Origin: Domibacillus tundrae
GTDB lineage: Bacteria; Bacillota; Bacilli; Bacillales; Domibacillaceae
Assembly (NCBI RefSeq): GCF_000970675.1
Contig: NZ_LAJA01000012.1
Span: forward strand, 19,554-83,553
Direction of reading: 5' to 3'
DNA: 64,000 bases
The notes below the pieces were generated by a model. That model had not been told where the DNA came from. It saw only the letters and a program-made list of their open reading frames with translations, and searched no databases. Positions 53,774 through 62,812 of this stretch are shown in pieces; position 1 is the first letter of the stretch; each line of letters begins with the position of its first letter. The position numbers and the translations under genes were made by a program.

Positions 53774-54340
53774 TCATACCTTTTGTTTTTGACTGCTTGC
53801 ATAAATTGCTGCCAGAAGGCCCCCTGCTATTCCAAAAAGCAGGTCACCCATAGTGTCTGTATTTCCGCCTTTTTGCATAGTGCGGGTAACCGTCTGGTCT
53901 CCTGCGAATTCATAGATCTCCCAAAGGGCATTCGCAAATGTTCCGAGCGAAAGGACAAAAAGAAAAAGAATCCAGCATGACACATCTTTTCGTACCTCTG
54001 GCGGGATGAAAAGCTTATAAAGCGCAATCCCAATAAACCCCGTGAAGAGTCCCGCATAAAAATGAAGGGCCATATCCCACCATTTGAACGTGACGTAAAA
54101 ATGCAAAGTGGCGCCCAAAAAAGTCGCACAAAAAAGGAAAACATAATACCCCATAATGATAGGAATATTAAATGGATTATTTTTTAAAAATAACAACATC
54201 ATGGGCAAAGCACTAACAATGATTCCTCCAATTGCTACACGACGGCCGGAGTCATTATCATGCATGATATGAATGATCAACGCAACAGTCATTAGCAGAA
54301 CAAATATCGCGCCTAGAATTATGATTAATTTACGTTTCAA
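53774..54340 (-). CDS. DUF2238-like multi-pass membrane protein B
   Basis: 188 residues from TTG 54340 (GAGGTGATGGG upstream). Same topology and motifs as its neighbour: WWDMALHFYAGLFTGF, ALWEIYEFAGDQ and GNTDTMGDLLFGIAGG. The pair is an old tandem duplication. The 370 bp upstream (54341-54713) hold no gene that I can support. Confidence 0.8.
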   Translation of the reverse strand: MKRKLIIILGAIFVLLMTVALIIHIMHDNDSGRRVAIGGIIVSALPMMLLFLKNNPFNIPIIMGYYVFLFCATFLGATLHFYVTFKWWDMALHFYAGLFTGFIGIALYKLFIPPEVRKDVSCWILFLFVLSLGTFANALWEIYEFAGDQTVTRTMQKGGNTDTMGDLLFGIAGGLLAAIYASSQKQKV

Positions 54341-54713
54341 CCCATCACCTCATTTATAAATTTCATACTCATTATGTCCCTTCTAAAAAAGGGGCAATCA
54401 TAAGAAAGGAAATCAGGGAATGATGAAGCATGAAATCCGGCATAAACCAAATGTTGGACGCTAAAAAAATAATGAAAGCGCGAATAGTATCTTAACAGTG
54501 TGTTCTTTTTAAAACATCGATTGCATATAACTATTTATTACTTTAAAACACCATTCCAATATGTATGATTTTACTTATAACAGCCCATACTAAACCAAAA
54601 TACATTAATCTCCAGTTATTTGATCGATCAGCTTATTATTGAAGGGGAAAATTAACTTAACCTAATGCGGAGTTTTAATTCTGAAAATTCCAAAAAAATT
54701 GGGGAGATGAAAT

Positions 54714-55904
54714 ATGGCTGCAATCCTAGAAAAGCCCATTTACAAAAAAATTTTAGAAAAAGCCTCTAACGACCCGTTTCTCGTTACTTTCTGGGACGGA
54801 GAAGAAAAAGCTTTCAATAAAGGGGAACCTGCCTTTCGACTGATTTTCAAAAAACCGCTGAACACAAAAAAATTAGTAAGCGACACGACGTTGGCACTTG
54901 CTGAAGCTTACATGTCCGGTGAATTGGTCATCGAGGGGAACATAGAGAAAATTATTGAATCTATTTTCAGTAATAAAGATAGTTTCTTAAACCAGCATAA
55001 AGTCCTTGGAAAGATATCCAAAATCAAATCAAACACGGTGAAGAAGTCAAAAGAAGACATTTCTTATCATTATGATTTAGGTAATGATTTTTATCGTTTA
55101 TGGCTTGATGAGACTATGAGTTACTCATGCGCTTATTTTAAAACAAAAGAAGACACCTTATATGAAGCTCAAATGAACAAAATTCACCATACATTAAAGA
55201 AATTAAATCTAAAACCCGGCCAGACATTACTTGATATTGGATGCGGATGGGGATATTTGATTATCGAAGCGGCTAAATTCTATCAGGTGAAGGCCGTGGG
55301 GATTACATTGAGCGAGGAGCAATACCTGGAAACAAAAAAGCGTATTGAGGAAAATGGACTTGTCGGCCAGGTAGAAGTACGTCTTGTCGATTATCGTGAA
55401 TTAAGGAAGGAAAAAATGATGTTTGACCGGATTGTCAGTGTTGGCATGCTTGAGCATGTTGGACAAGCAAATATCCCTATTTTTATGGATGAAGTTGATA
55501 AGCTGTTAAAAGAAAAAGGGATAGCGCTGATTCACTGTATTACGGGCCTATTTGAGACAGAGGTAAATACATTTTTGGGGAAATACATTTTTCCCGGCGG
55601 ATATATCCCTTCCGTAAGAGAACTGATCAATCACATGTCACTTCATAATTTTCGAATCATCGACCTTGAAAGCCTCCGTCTGCATTATTATCGGACACTT
55701 CAACACTGGATTATGAATTTTGAAAAGAATATCGATAAAGTCGAAAAAAAATTCGATGACCGTTTTATCCGCATGTGGCGCCTTTATTTAAATGCATGCG
55801 CAGCCAATTTTCACATCGGAAACTCAGATTTGCATCAATTCCTCATTAGCAAAGGAGTGAATAATGAATTACCGACGACAAGGGATTATCTATATCTTTT
55901 ATAA
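54714..55904 (+). CDS. Cyclopropane-fatty-acyl-phospholipid synthase family methyltransferase
   Basis: 396 residues. N-terminal lipid-binding domain about 1-110, then SYHYDLGNDFYRLWLDETMS and the SAM-binding LDIGCGWGYLI, GITLSEEQY, VSVGMLEHVG. Methylene transfer from SAM to unsaturated phospholipid acyl chains strengthens membranes under acid or other stress. The conserved Cys (MSYSCAYF) and Glu-His (MLEHVG) that hold bicarbonate are present. TGGGGAGATG ribosome site. Single gene. Confidence 0.92.
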   Translation: MAAILEKPIYKKILEKASNDPFLVTFWDGEEKAFNKGEPAFRLIFKKPLNTKKLVSDTTLALAEAYMSGELVIEGNIEKIIESIFSNKDSFLNQHKVLGKISKIKSNTVKKSKEDISYHYDLGNDFYRLWLDETMSYSCAYFKTKEDTLYEAQMNKIHHTLKKLNLKPGQTLLDIGCGWGYLIIEAAKFYQVKAVGITLSEEQYLETKKRIEENGLVGQVEVRLVDYRELRKEKMMFDRIVSVGMLEHVGQANIPIFMDEVDKLLKEKGIALIHCITGLFETEVNTFLGKYIFPGGYIPSVRELINHMSLHNFRIIDLESLRLHYYRTLQHWIMNFEKNIDKVEKKFDDRFIRMWRLYLNACAANFHIGNSDLHQFLISKGVNNELPTTRDYLYLL

Positions 55905-55981
55905 CCTTCTTCTACACCATTAGGAGGATTCTTCTCTCAAGAAGGAAAAGAATAAAAGAGCCGATTAGAAGCCGTAAAATA

Positions 55982-56018
55982 AATCAAGCCCTATCCGCAT
56001 TAGATAGGGCTTGATCTA
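55982..56018. terminator. Terminator of the Cfa gene
   Basis: AATCAAGCCCTAT/ATAGGGCTTGAT stem, 77 bp after the stop. The stretch 56019-56515 holds no supportable gene. Confidence 0.7.
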
Positions 56019-56515
56019 TTCTGAAAATATAAACGTTCAAGGATAGTAACGGATCAAAATTAAATGCAGTTTTCATTTGCTAGCAACAAAAAGAACGAAA
56101 AATTATTTCTGTTCTTCGTATCGGCCCCACCTACGCCGGATACCTTGAAGGCCACTCATGCCATCCCACCCAGTATTACAATTTTTATTGCTATATTGCT
56201 TTTATACCCCGCACATTTCTTTAAAAACCAAGATACTTGCTTTTTAATTCTTTGTATTTATTTTTAATGTTTCATTGTAGTTCTTTCGTTTCAAATCTCT
56301 TGCAGTTTTTAATACCAACACATTTTTTGCTGATTGGAAAAATGATGACGGCATTCATATAAGCCCTTATTAAAAACAAGATACTGTTCAGTTGAATAAA
56401 TCCCCTTCACGTCCAGCAAGCTTTTTTTCAAAGCTAAAAAAGTCGGCTCATTAAACCAACCTTTTTTGATTATTATTGATCGTTTTAAGGTTCTTTTTGC
56501 TTTCAATGATTTTGT

Positions 56516-57277
56516 TTATCCGAATTCGTTTAGTGGGATTTGAAATTTAGGGTGATTTTGCAGCAATTGCCCTACTGTAACAAATTTATATCCCCTTTCT
56601 TTTAGTTCAGGTAATAAAACCTTCAATGCTTTGACTGTTTGAGTCCGATTGCCGCCAGAATCGTGGAATAAAATAATGTCACCGTTTCGAACGTCTGAAA
56701 GCACCTGGTTTACGATGGTATCCACCCCTGGATTGGACCAATCTTTTGTATCCTGGTGCCACGACCATAAAATGATCGTGTAATTTTGTTTCTTTAACGC
56801 ATCAATTATTCCTTTATTTACAGCGCCCCCAGGTGGTCGAAATAATTTCACGTTGTAGCTTTCTTGGAAATTCATTAACTTTTCTGTCTTGTCGATCTCA
56901 TTTAATAATGTTGATTGTGAGATATTGTAAAAACTCGGATGCGTATAGGTATGATTTCCAATTTCATGACCCTCTCGTACTTCACGCTGGACAATTTCTG
57001 TATATTTTTTTACGCGGTGCCCTAATAAAAAAAAGGTAGCGTGAGCGTTATTATTCTTTAATACGTCTAAAATTTGCGGTGTGTAAATAGGGTCTGGTCC
57101 ATCATCAAAGGTAATTGCTACAATCTTTTCCTTTGTTGGTATGTCCCAAATAACATCACCTTTTTCCTCATAGTAAGGCCGGTCCAGCACTTGTCCATTA
57201 GCAGGAGAAGGAAAGAAAATCTGGAATAACTGCAGAGAAAATAAACAGATAGCTAAAACATCTTGTTTCCAAAGCAT
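56516..57277 (-). CDS. Polysaccharide deacetylase (NodB/PdaB-like), secreted
   Basis: 253 residues. A signal peptide or anchor (about 5-28) is followed by a NodB domain with all five motifs: TFDDGPDP, HEIGNHTYTHP (H-x3-H metal pair), RPPGG, WHQDTKDWS and ILFHDSG. It removes N-acetyl groups from peptidoglycan or chitin-like glycan outside the membrane. Length and short linker suggest PdaA/PdaB-like or ylxY-like cell-wall enzymes. GAGGTG precedes ATG. Confidence 0.9.
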   Translation of the reverse strand: MLWKQDVLAICLFSLQLFQIFFPSPANGQVLDRPYYEEKGDVIWDIPTKEKIVAITFDDGPDPIYTPQILDVLKNNNAHATFFLLGHRVKKYTEIVQREVREGHEIGNHTYTHPSFYNISQSTLLNEIDKTEKLMNFQESYNVKLFRPPGGAVNKGIIDALKKQNYTIILWSWHQDTKDWSNPGVDTIVNQVLSDVRNGDIILFHDSGGNRTQTVKALKVLLPELKERGYKFVTVGQLLQNHPKFQIPLNEFG

Positions 57278-57442
57278 AAAACACCTCGTTCTTATGAAAA
57301 ATGTAGTACTTGGGTTTATTATTTATTAATTCCCCATTCTTATACCGTTACAAATATAGAAATATTTTTAATCAAAGAAAAAAGAGGCCGTTAAAGTACC
57401 GGCCCCCTTCAGCTTATAGACAAAGCCTCCATTTTAAGGAAT

Positions 57443-57883
57443 TCATTCAATGTCAACAAATCGTCGCTTTCCTTTTTTAAGGACAACTTTTAATAATCCA
57501 TCTCGGCAAGTCGCTTTCGGAGCCTCATCTGTGACAGGAAACGGCAATTGAATGATTCTTTCCATTTTTCCCGCTGCTCGTTTTTTATAATACTGGATAT
57601 TTTCATCCTTTTTTACTTCTGTTGTTACGTCATTTTCTACAAGAATCCTTAATCGATCATTGCGTAAAATTTCTACCTGAATTTGATCTCTCTTGCAGCC
57701 TGGAAGTTCTGCTTCAATCACAACGTCATTGGCTGTTTCATGGACATTAACAGAAAAAGAATCTCGGCTAAGAAAATCATCGAAATGTCGAAATGGTTCG
57801 TCAAAAAAAGAATCAAAAGTCTTGATAAAATGATTAAAAGATCCATCAAATAGGCTTGGAAGGTTATTTTTATCAGGTTTCAT
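57443..57883 (-). CDS. Small heat-shock protein (Hsp20/alpha-crystallin)
   Basis: 146 residues. Phe-rich N-terminal arm (SFNHFIKTFDSFFDEPFRHF), alpha-crystallin domain about 45-140 (VVIEAELPGCKRDQIQVEIL, RIIQLPFPV, CRDGLLKVVLKK). The C-terminal IxI/V anchor is weak (VDIE end). ATP-independent holdase chaperone, possibly spore- or stress-linked. Upstream site GGGGAG is rather far (about 11 bases). Confidence 0.9.
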   Translation of the reverse strand: MKPDKNNLPSLFDGSFNHFIKTFDSFFDEPFRHFDDFLSRDSFSVNVHETANDVVIEAELPGCKRDQIQVEILRNDRLRILVENDVTTEVKKDENIQYYKKRAAGKMERIIQLPFPVTDEAPKATCRDGLLKVVLKKGKRRFVDIE

Positions 57884-57944
57884 CAGGTACTTTCTCCCCT
57901 TTCTTAAGGTTTTCTTTATAAAGTATGCAAAACCGATAAAATTG

Positions 57945-58076
57945 TCCCCGCGATTGCAACATTCTCACAGCACCTTGGCTTCCCACCCTGTGCAGCTTCC
58001 TCATGCTGGAGACACACATAGTGAGGAGGATCCTGCCCCGGCAAGTTCTCAAGATGATGATTCTCCTTCTAACTAA
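57945..58076 (+). pseudogene. Tail of an unidentified plus-strand gene
   Basis: An open stretch without start ends ...HAGDTHSEEDPAPASSQDD then DSPSN and stop, an acidic Ser/Asp/Pro-rich tail like the C terminus of an exported or membrane protein, and is followed 18 bp later by a terminator. A shifted frame upstream also looks coding. Probably a 5'-deleted remnant. No family assigned. Confidence 0.25.
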
Positions 58077-58093
58077 GACAATGAATTCAAAAG

Positions 58094-58125
58094 AGACACC
58101 GTTCATTAATTCGAACGGTGTCTTG
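58094..58125 (+). terminator. Terminator hairpin
   Basis: GACACCGTTC/GAACGGTGTC stem with 8-nt loop and a weak T tract. Confidence 0.55.
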
Positions 58126-58175
58126 CATTTTGAGAAACTCGAAATTTTCGTCAGAAGATAAACAAGACAACAATC

Positions 58176-58190
58176 AGAAAGCGCTTTTTC
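58176..58190. promoter_or_regulatory. cre-like (CcpA) site upstream of nagA
   Basis: AGAAAGCGCTTTTT resembles the catabolite-responsive element TGWAARCGYTWNCW with mismatches at the ends. Glucose repression of GlcNAc genes is known in Bacillus; use of this site is inferred. Confidence 0.4.
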
Positions 58191-58202
58191 ATATATAAGT
58201 AT

Positions 58203-58218
58203 AGTTGTCTATACCAAT
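58203..58218. promoter_or_regulatory. NagR (dre-type) operator 1
   Basis: AGTTGTCTATACCAAT, the exact reverse complement of operator 2. It matches the GntR/HutC NagR (YvoA) operator type of B. subtilis. Confidence 0.75.
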
Positions 58219-58269
58219 TGAAGAATATTTCAAATTAAAACCTCGAATATTTTTTAAAAACCATCAAAT

Positions 58270-58285
58270 ATTGGTATAGACAACT
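58270..58285. promoter_or_regulatory. NagR (dre-type) operator 2
   Basis: ATTGGTATAGACAACT, 67 bp downstream of operator 1 and just ahead of the TATACT -10 element at 58309-58314. Two identical sites in opposite orientation suggest cooperative binding or looping. Confidence 0.8.
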
Positions 58286-58339
58286 AGTTTTTATTCCTTT
58301 AAACTGTTTATACTAAAAGAAAATAAGAGGTGCGTTACA

Positions 58340-59512
58340 ATGAATGATTATGTAATTGAAGGCGGCTCGGTTTATGCGGAAAATGTGGTGTTCAAACCCG
58401 GTTTTATCCGTATAACGGATGGCAAAATTGCCGCAGTGGGACCCATTTCACAAAGTCCACAGCATGAATCGATTGAAGTTATAACCGTTTCGGATGAAGC
58501 GCTCGTTTTGCCCGGGGCTATTGATATTCATATTCACGGTGCAGCGGGCGCGGACGTGATAGATGCGTCCCTTGATTCTCTGCATAAAATGGCGGCTTAT
58601 CTCCCTTCAGAAGGAACGACCACTTTTCTAGCGACGACCATGACACAGCAAATAGAAGCCATTGAAAAAGCACTCAGCTGCATTGCTGCTTATGAGCAGA
58701 CACCGGGAACAGCAGAGATTGCCGGTATTCATTTAGAGGGTCCGTTTATTTCAAAAAAACACCCCGGCGCGCAGCCGCGCGATGCTATATTAAAACCAGA
58801 TGTGTCTCTTTTCAAAAGATGGCACCTACTCTCAGGAGAAAAAATCAGGCTGGTCACATTGGCACCCGAGGAACAAAATGGCTTAGAACTTGTATCATTT
58901 TTAGCCCAGTTACATATTACCGCTTCGGCCGGCCATACAGATTCAACATTTGCCCAGCTTAATGAAGCCGCAAAAGTCGGTTTAACACATATTACGCATC
59001 TATATAACGGAATGCGTGGCATGCACCACCGTGAACCAGGCACTGCCGGCGGCGCTTTGCTCCATAATGGGCTGTATACGGAGATGATTGTGGACGGCAT
59101 TCATATTCACCCGCATATGGTCCGGCTTGCATTTAGCCAAAAAACGGCCAATCGTACCATTCTTATTACGGATTCCATGCGCGCAAAAGGCTTGCCGGAT
59201 GGGGAGTATGAATTAGGCGGCCAGGCGGTCAGCGTCACGAATGGAAAAGCCGTTCTTCGTGATGGCACACTCGCCGGCAGTACATTATCGATGCAAAAAG
59301 CCATTCAAAACATGAGAAAATTCACAGATTGCACTATGCAGGACATTATAAAAATGACCGCAGAAAACCCTGCGAAGCAAGCCAATCTATATGACCGCAA
59401 AGGCAGCATCACGATCGGAAAAGATGCGGACATTGTTATTTACGACAAGGAGTTCCGTGTCCAAAAAACGATTTGCCGCGGCATGATCGCTTTTCAAAAG
59501 GAGACAAAATGA
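58340..59512 (+). CDS. nagA: N-acetylglucosamine-6-phosphate deacetylase
   Basis: 390 residues, amidohydrolase fold: metal motif IDIHIHGAAGADV, Glu in AGIHLEGPFISKKHPGA, His in SAGHTDSTF, THLYNGMRGMHHREPG and catalytic Asp in LITDSMRAKG. It removes acetate from GlcNAc-6-P to give glucosamine-6-P for NagB. First gene of the nag operon; its TGA overlaps the nagB start. Confidence 0.96.
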   Translation: MNDYVIEGGSVYAENVVFKPGFIRITDGKIAAVGPISQSPQHESIEVITVSDEALVLPGAIDIHIHGAAGADVIDASLDSLHKMAAYLPSEGTTTFLATTMTQQIEAIEKALSCIAAYEQTPGTAEIAGIHLEGPFISKKHPGAQPRDAILKPDVSLFKRWHLLSGEKIRLVTLAPEEQNGLELVSFLAQLHITASAGHTDSTFAQLNEAAKVGLTHITHLYNGMRGMHHREPGTAGGALLHNGLYTEMIVDGIHIHPHMVRLAFSQKTANRTILITDSMRAKGLPDGEYELGGQAVSVTNGKAVLRDGTLAGSTLSMQKAIQNMRKFTDCTMQDIIKMTAENPAKQANLYDRKGSITIGKDADIVIYDKEFRVQKTICRGMIAFQKETK

Positions 59513-60237
59513 TGGAGATTATTCAAGTGTCTAACTACGAAGAAATGAGCAAAAGAGCCGCTGAATTTTTATTAAAAAAGATAGAGAAGAACCCAAGCCT
59601 CGCCCTTGGCCTGGCAACCGGCTCCACGCCAAAAGGATTGTATGAACAATTAATTCTCGACCGCAAGGAACATGGAACATCTTATGAGCATGTTACAACG
59701 ATCAATTTAGATGAATACATCTGCCTGCCTGCTTCAAATCCGAACAGCTACCACTCGTTTATGAAAGAAAACCTTTTTCGCCATCTGAATATTCCTTTAT
59801 CAAATAGCTATCTTCCAAATGGAGAAGCAGCAGACTTACAAAAAGAATGTACACGCTACGAATCCATCATTGATGAAAAAGGCATTGACGTACAGGTTCT
59901 CGGGATCGGACAAAATGGGCATATCGGATTTAATGAACCCGGCACCTCTTTTAATCAAACGACTCATATTACAACATTAGCCCAGTCAACCCGCCAAGCG
60001 AATGCCCGGTTCTTCCAATCGATTGAAGAGGTACCAAAGCAGGCGATCACAATGGGCATTGCTTCTATTATGAAAAGCAGCGAGATTTTGCTGCTGGCTT
60101 CCGGCGCAAAAAAAGCAGAAGCAGTCCATCAGTTATTGTCAGGGAAAATTTCGGAAGACTTTCCTGCGTCCGTGTTGCATCATCACCCCCATGTTACAAT
60201 AATAGCAGATGATGAAGCGCTCTCAATAGTTACGTGA
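59512..60237 (+). CDS. nagB: Glucosamine-6-phosphate deaminase
   Basis: 241 residues from the second of two adjacent ATGs (AAAGGAG eight bases upstream; 59509 is the alternative). Signatures LGLATGSTPKGLYEQL, TINLDEYICL, LGIGQNGHIGFNEPGTSF. Converts glucosamine-6-P to fructose-6-P and ammonia, feeding glycolysis. Coupled to nagA. Confidence 0.96.
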   Translation: MEIIQVSNYEEMSKRAAEFLLKKIEKNPSLALGLATGSTPKGLYEQLILDRKEHGTSYEHVTTINLDEYICLPASNPNSYHSFMKENLFRHLNIPLSNSYLPNGEAADLQKECTRYESIIDEKGIDVQVLGIGQNGHIGFNEPGTSFNQTTHITTLAQSTRQANARFFQSIEEVPKQAITMGIASIMKSSEILLLASGAKKAEAVHQLLSGKISEDFPASVLHHHPHVTIIADDEALSIVT

Positions 60238-60250
60238 AAGGAAGAACACG

Positions 60251-60973
60251 ATGATTGATAAACACTCGCCTATGCCGATTTATTTTCAGCTGGAGCATTC
60301 TATCCGCCAGCAAATTGAAAACGGTGAACTGACACCGGGCAATTTGCTTCCTTCTGAACGCGAATATGCAGAGCTGCTTGATGTGAGCCGAATGACGGTT
60401 CGGCAGGCGATCACCAATCTTGTGAACGAAGGACTGTTGTATCGCCAAAAAGGGCGCGGCACGTTTGTGGCAGAACAGAAGCTTGAGCAAAAGCTTTCCG
60501 GGCTGACAAGTTTCACAGAAGATATGAAAGCGCGTGGGATGACCCCAGCTAATACGCTGCTTGCCTTTGAAATCATTCCAGCGGATGCAAAAGTCGCAGA
60601 ACGGCTTTCTTTAAAAGAACACACACCGGTTTATGAAATTAAGCGGATTCGACTGGCAGACGATGTTCCGATGGCACTTGAAACCGTTTATATTTCAGCG
60701 AACCTCGTAAAAGGACTGACTGAAACCATTACCGCCGCGTCCCTTTATCATTACATTGAAGAGGAGCTCGGCCTTGCGATTGGACATGCCGTTCAATCCA
60801 TTGAAGCGGCTATTGTTAATGAAATAGAACGGCCGCATCTGCTCGTTCAAAAAGGCGCGCCCGTTTTATTAATTGAACGAAATACCTTTTTAAAAGATGG
60901 AACACCACTTGAGTACGTGAAATCATCTTACCGGGCGGACCGCTACAAGTTCACGATCGATATTAACCGGTAA
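60251..60973 (+). CDS. nagR: GntR/HutC-family repressor of GlcNAc use
   Basis: 240 residues. Winged-helix N terminus PIYFQLEHSIRQQIENGELT, LLPSEREYAELLDVSRMTVR, and UTRA effector domain from about 85 (SFTEDMKARGMTP, YEIKRIRLADDVPMALETVY). NagR (YvoA) binds the paired operators upstream of nagA and is released by glucosamine-6-P or GlcNAc-6-P. Thirteen bp after nagB with AAAGGAAG. Confidence 0.93.
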   Translation: MIDKHSPMPIYFQLEHSIRQQIENGELTPGNLLPSEREYAELLDVSRMTVRQAITNLVNEGLLYRQKGRGTFVAEQKLEQKLSGLTSFTEDMKARGMTPANTLLAFEIIPADAKVAERLSLKEHTPVYEIKRIRLADDVPMALETVYISANLVKGLTETITAASLYHYIEEELGLAIGHAVQSIEAAIVNEIERPHLLVQKGAPVLLIERNTFLKDGTPLEYVKSSYRADRYKFTIDINR

Positions 60974-60985
60974 AGGGAGGACAGG

Positions 60986-61720
60986 ATGTATTTGCAATAT
61001 GTTCAACAGGCAGCGAATATGCTGGTGGAGACTGCACAAAAACAAACAAAGCAGGCAGATCTTGCGGCTGAGTGGATATTTGATTTTGTTCAAAAAGGCG
61101 GCGTTATTCATGGATTTGGCTGCGGTCATTCTCATATGCTGGCGGAGGAATTATTTTACCGGGCTGGCGGGCTCGCCTGCATCTGTCCAATTTTATTGGA
61201 CGAGTTGATGCTGCATAAAGGAGCCGTTCACTCTTCAATGCTCGAGCGCCAAAACAGCTACACAGATTCATTTGTAGACGAATTGGATATACGTTCTGGC
61301 GATATGTTGATTGTCATCTCCACATCCGGCATCAATCCTGTTCCAGTTGATATGCTGCTTCAAGGTCAAAAAGCCGGTGCCAAAACGATCGCTATTACAT
61401 CAGCGGCATATTCAGAAAATGCCCTGTCTAGACATAAGAAACAGATTAAACTGGGTGATGCCGCTGACCTTGTGATCGATAATGGCGCCCCGTACGGAGA
61501 CGCGATTTTAACACACGAGAAGGCTCCTGCCCCGTTTTCACCGGTTTCAACGGTGATTGGCGTAGCCTTATTAAATGGCATCATCGCAGCCTCAATCGAA
61601 AAAATGATCAAGTGCGGTTTTAACCCGCCGATTTTTTTAAGCGGCAACCGGCCAGATGCCGATGAATACAATCAATCTCTTATTCATCAATATCAACAAC
61701 GAATTCCATTGTTACGTTAA
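60986..61720 (+). CDS. SIS domain (UPF0309-like) sugar-phosphate protein
   Basis: 244 residues with a SIS fold: GVIHGFGCGHSHMLAEELFY, MLIVISTSGINPVPVDML and KTIAITSAAYSENA. SIS domains bind phosphosugars. UPF0309 proteins resemble MurNAc-6-P etherase and GmhA but lack a proven reaction. As the fourth gene of the nag operon (12 bp after nagR) it probably handles an amino-sugar phosphate from cell-wall or chitin breakdown. Confidence 0.88.
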   Translation: MYLQYVQQAANMLVETAQKQTKQADLAAEWIFDFVQKGGVIHGFGCGHSHMLAEELFYRAGGLACICPILLDELMLHKGAVHSSMLERQNSYTDSFVDELDIRSGDMLIVISTSGINPVPVDMLLQGQKAGAKTIAITSAAYSENALSRHKKQIKLGDAADLVIDNGAPYGDAILTHEKAPAPFSPVSTVIGVALLNGIIAASIEKMIKCGFNPPIFLSGNRPDADEYNQSLIHQYQQRIPLLR

Positions 61721-61756
61721 AAGCGCCCTTCCATTTTTGGATGAGCGCTTTTTCAC
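61720..61756. terminator. nag operon terminator
   Basis: AAAAGCGC/GCGCTTTTT stem with T run; it reaches the end of the convergent uvsE gene. Confidence 0.75.
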
Positions 61757-62631
61757 TGGGTTCTTTCTCTTATTTTTAACACGGCTTGTTCTTTCATTTT
61801 CGCTTCCACCATTACATCCACCGAATGATCCGGCAGGTGTTTCAGAAAATAATGCCAGTCCTCTTCTAAAATATATGCATGGTGCGCCCGGTCTGTTTTC
61901 CCTGTTTTTCCGGAGCTGATGTGCATTTTCGGCGGGATGCCGATCTTTTCCCATGTGGCTATTGCCCGCTGCATCACATTTTTAATGTCAGCTTCTTCTT
62001 CATGATGACACGTATGGTGATGAATATCAAAACAAGCGGCCGCACCTGTTTGTTGACAAATATTCAGTACATCATCAATCGTGAAAATTTTATCGTCGTT
62101 TTCAATTCGCAGAACATTTTTAATAGCATCAGGAAGCAGCTGGTAAGCAGAAACGAAGCGTTTTTTCGCGGCTTCTTTATCTCCATATGCACCGCCAACA
62201 TGTAAAATCATATCCGATCCTCCGGTAAGCGCCAGCAATTGTTGATGATGTTTTAAGTCCAAAATGGACTTGCGGACGACTCCTTCATTGGGTGAATTGA
62301 TAAGCGTATATTGTCCGGGATGAACAGATAAACGAAGCTTATACGCTTCAACCAGTTCTTTGATTTGATCAGTAATATAGCGGACCTCATCATCCTCTTC
62401 CCATGCCCATGTCATAACCGGATGCGTTCCAAGCGGCACGAGATTGCTGCTCATCCTGTAAAAATAAATATTATGTGCAATGTTCCACTTTATGATCTGC
62501 AGCGTTTCATTTAAATTATGAAGTGTAAGTTCTTTTACTTTTTGCATCCCTTCCAGCTCGGCCGTTTTCAGCCGGCACGTTTTAAACTTAGAAGGCATTT
62601 TCATATTGATACAGGCGTAGCCAATTCTCAT
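61753..62631 (-). CDS. uvsE: UV damage endonuclease UvsE/UVDE
   Basis: 292 residues from ATG 62631 (AAGGAGA upstream). TIM barrel: MRIGYACINMKMPSKFKTCR, FYRMSSNLVPLGTHP, LSVHPGQYTLINSP, MILHVGGAYGDKEAA, ACFDIHHHTCHHEE and VMVEAKMKEQA, which provide the three-metal site. It nicks 5' of UV photoproducts and abasic sites. B. subtilis UvsE is expressed in sporulation. Somewhat shorter than the 320-residue B. subtilis protein. Confidence 0.95.
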   Translation of the reverse strand: MRIGYACINMKMPSKFKTCRLKTAELEGMQKVKELTLHNLNETLQIIKWNIAHNIYFYRMSSNLVPLGTHPVMTWAWEEDDEVRYITDQIKELVEAYKLRLSVHPGQYTLINSPNEGVVRKSILDLKHHQQLLALTGGSDMILHVGGAYGDKEAAKKRFVSAYQLLPDAIKNVLRIENDDKIFTIDDVLNICQQTGAAACFDIHHHTCHHEEEADIKNVMQRAIATWEKIGIPPKMHISSGKTGKTDRAHHAYILEEDWHYFLKHLPDHSVDVMVEAKMKEQAVLKIRERTQ

Positions 62632-62812
62632 ATTCAGTCTCCTTTTCGTCACTTTCCCCTTACGTTTTCCTTGTTTTAAAACGAGTGAACCGCTTCAATA
62701 TACATGAATACATGCTTTCTTTGCAAATTTAAAACTGTTATAATTAGAAGTAAAGATAATGTCTGATTATCTTTACTATACATAATAATATTACTGTAAA
62801 GGAGGGAAAGGC

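Noticed and set aside
56309..56506. 65-residue minus-strand ORF just after the polysaccharide deacetylase gene
   Set aside because: TTG start without ribosome site and no recognisable pattern; kept out of the gene list.
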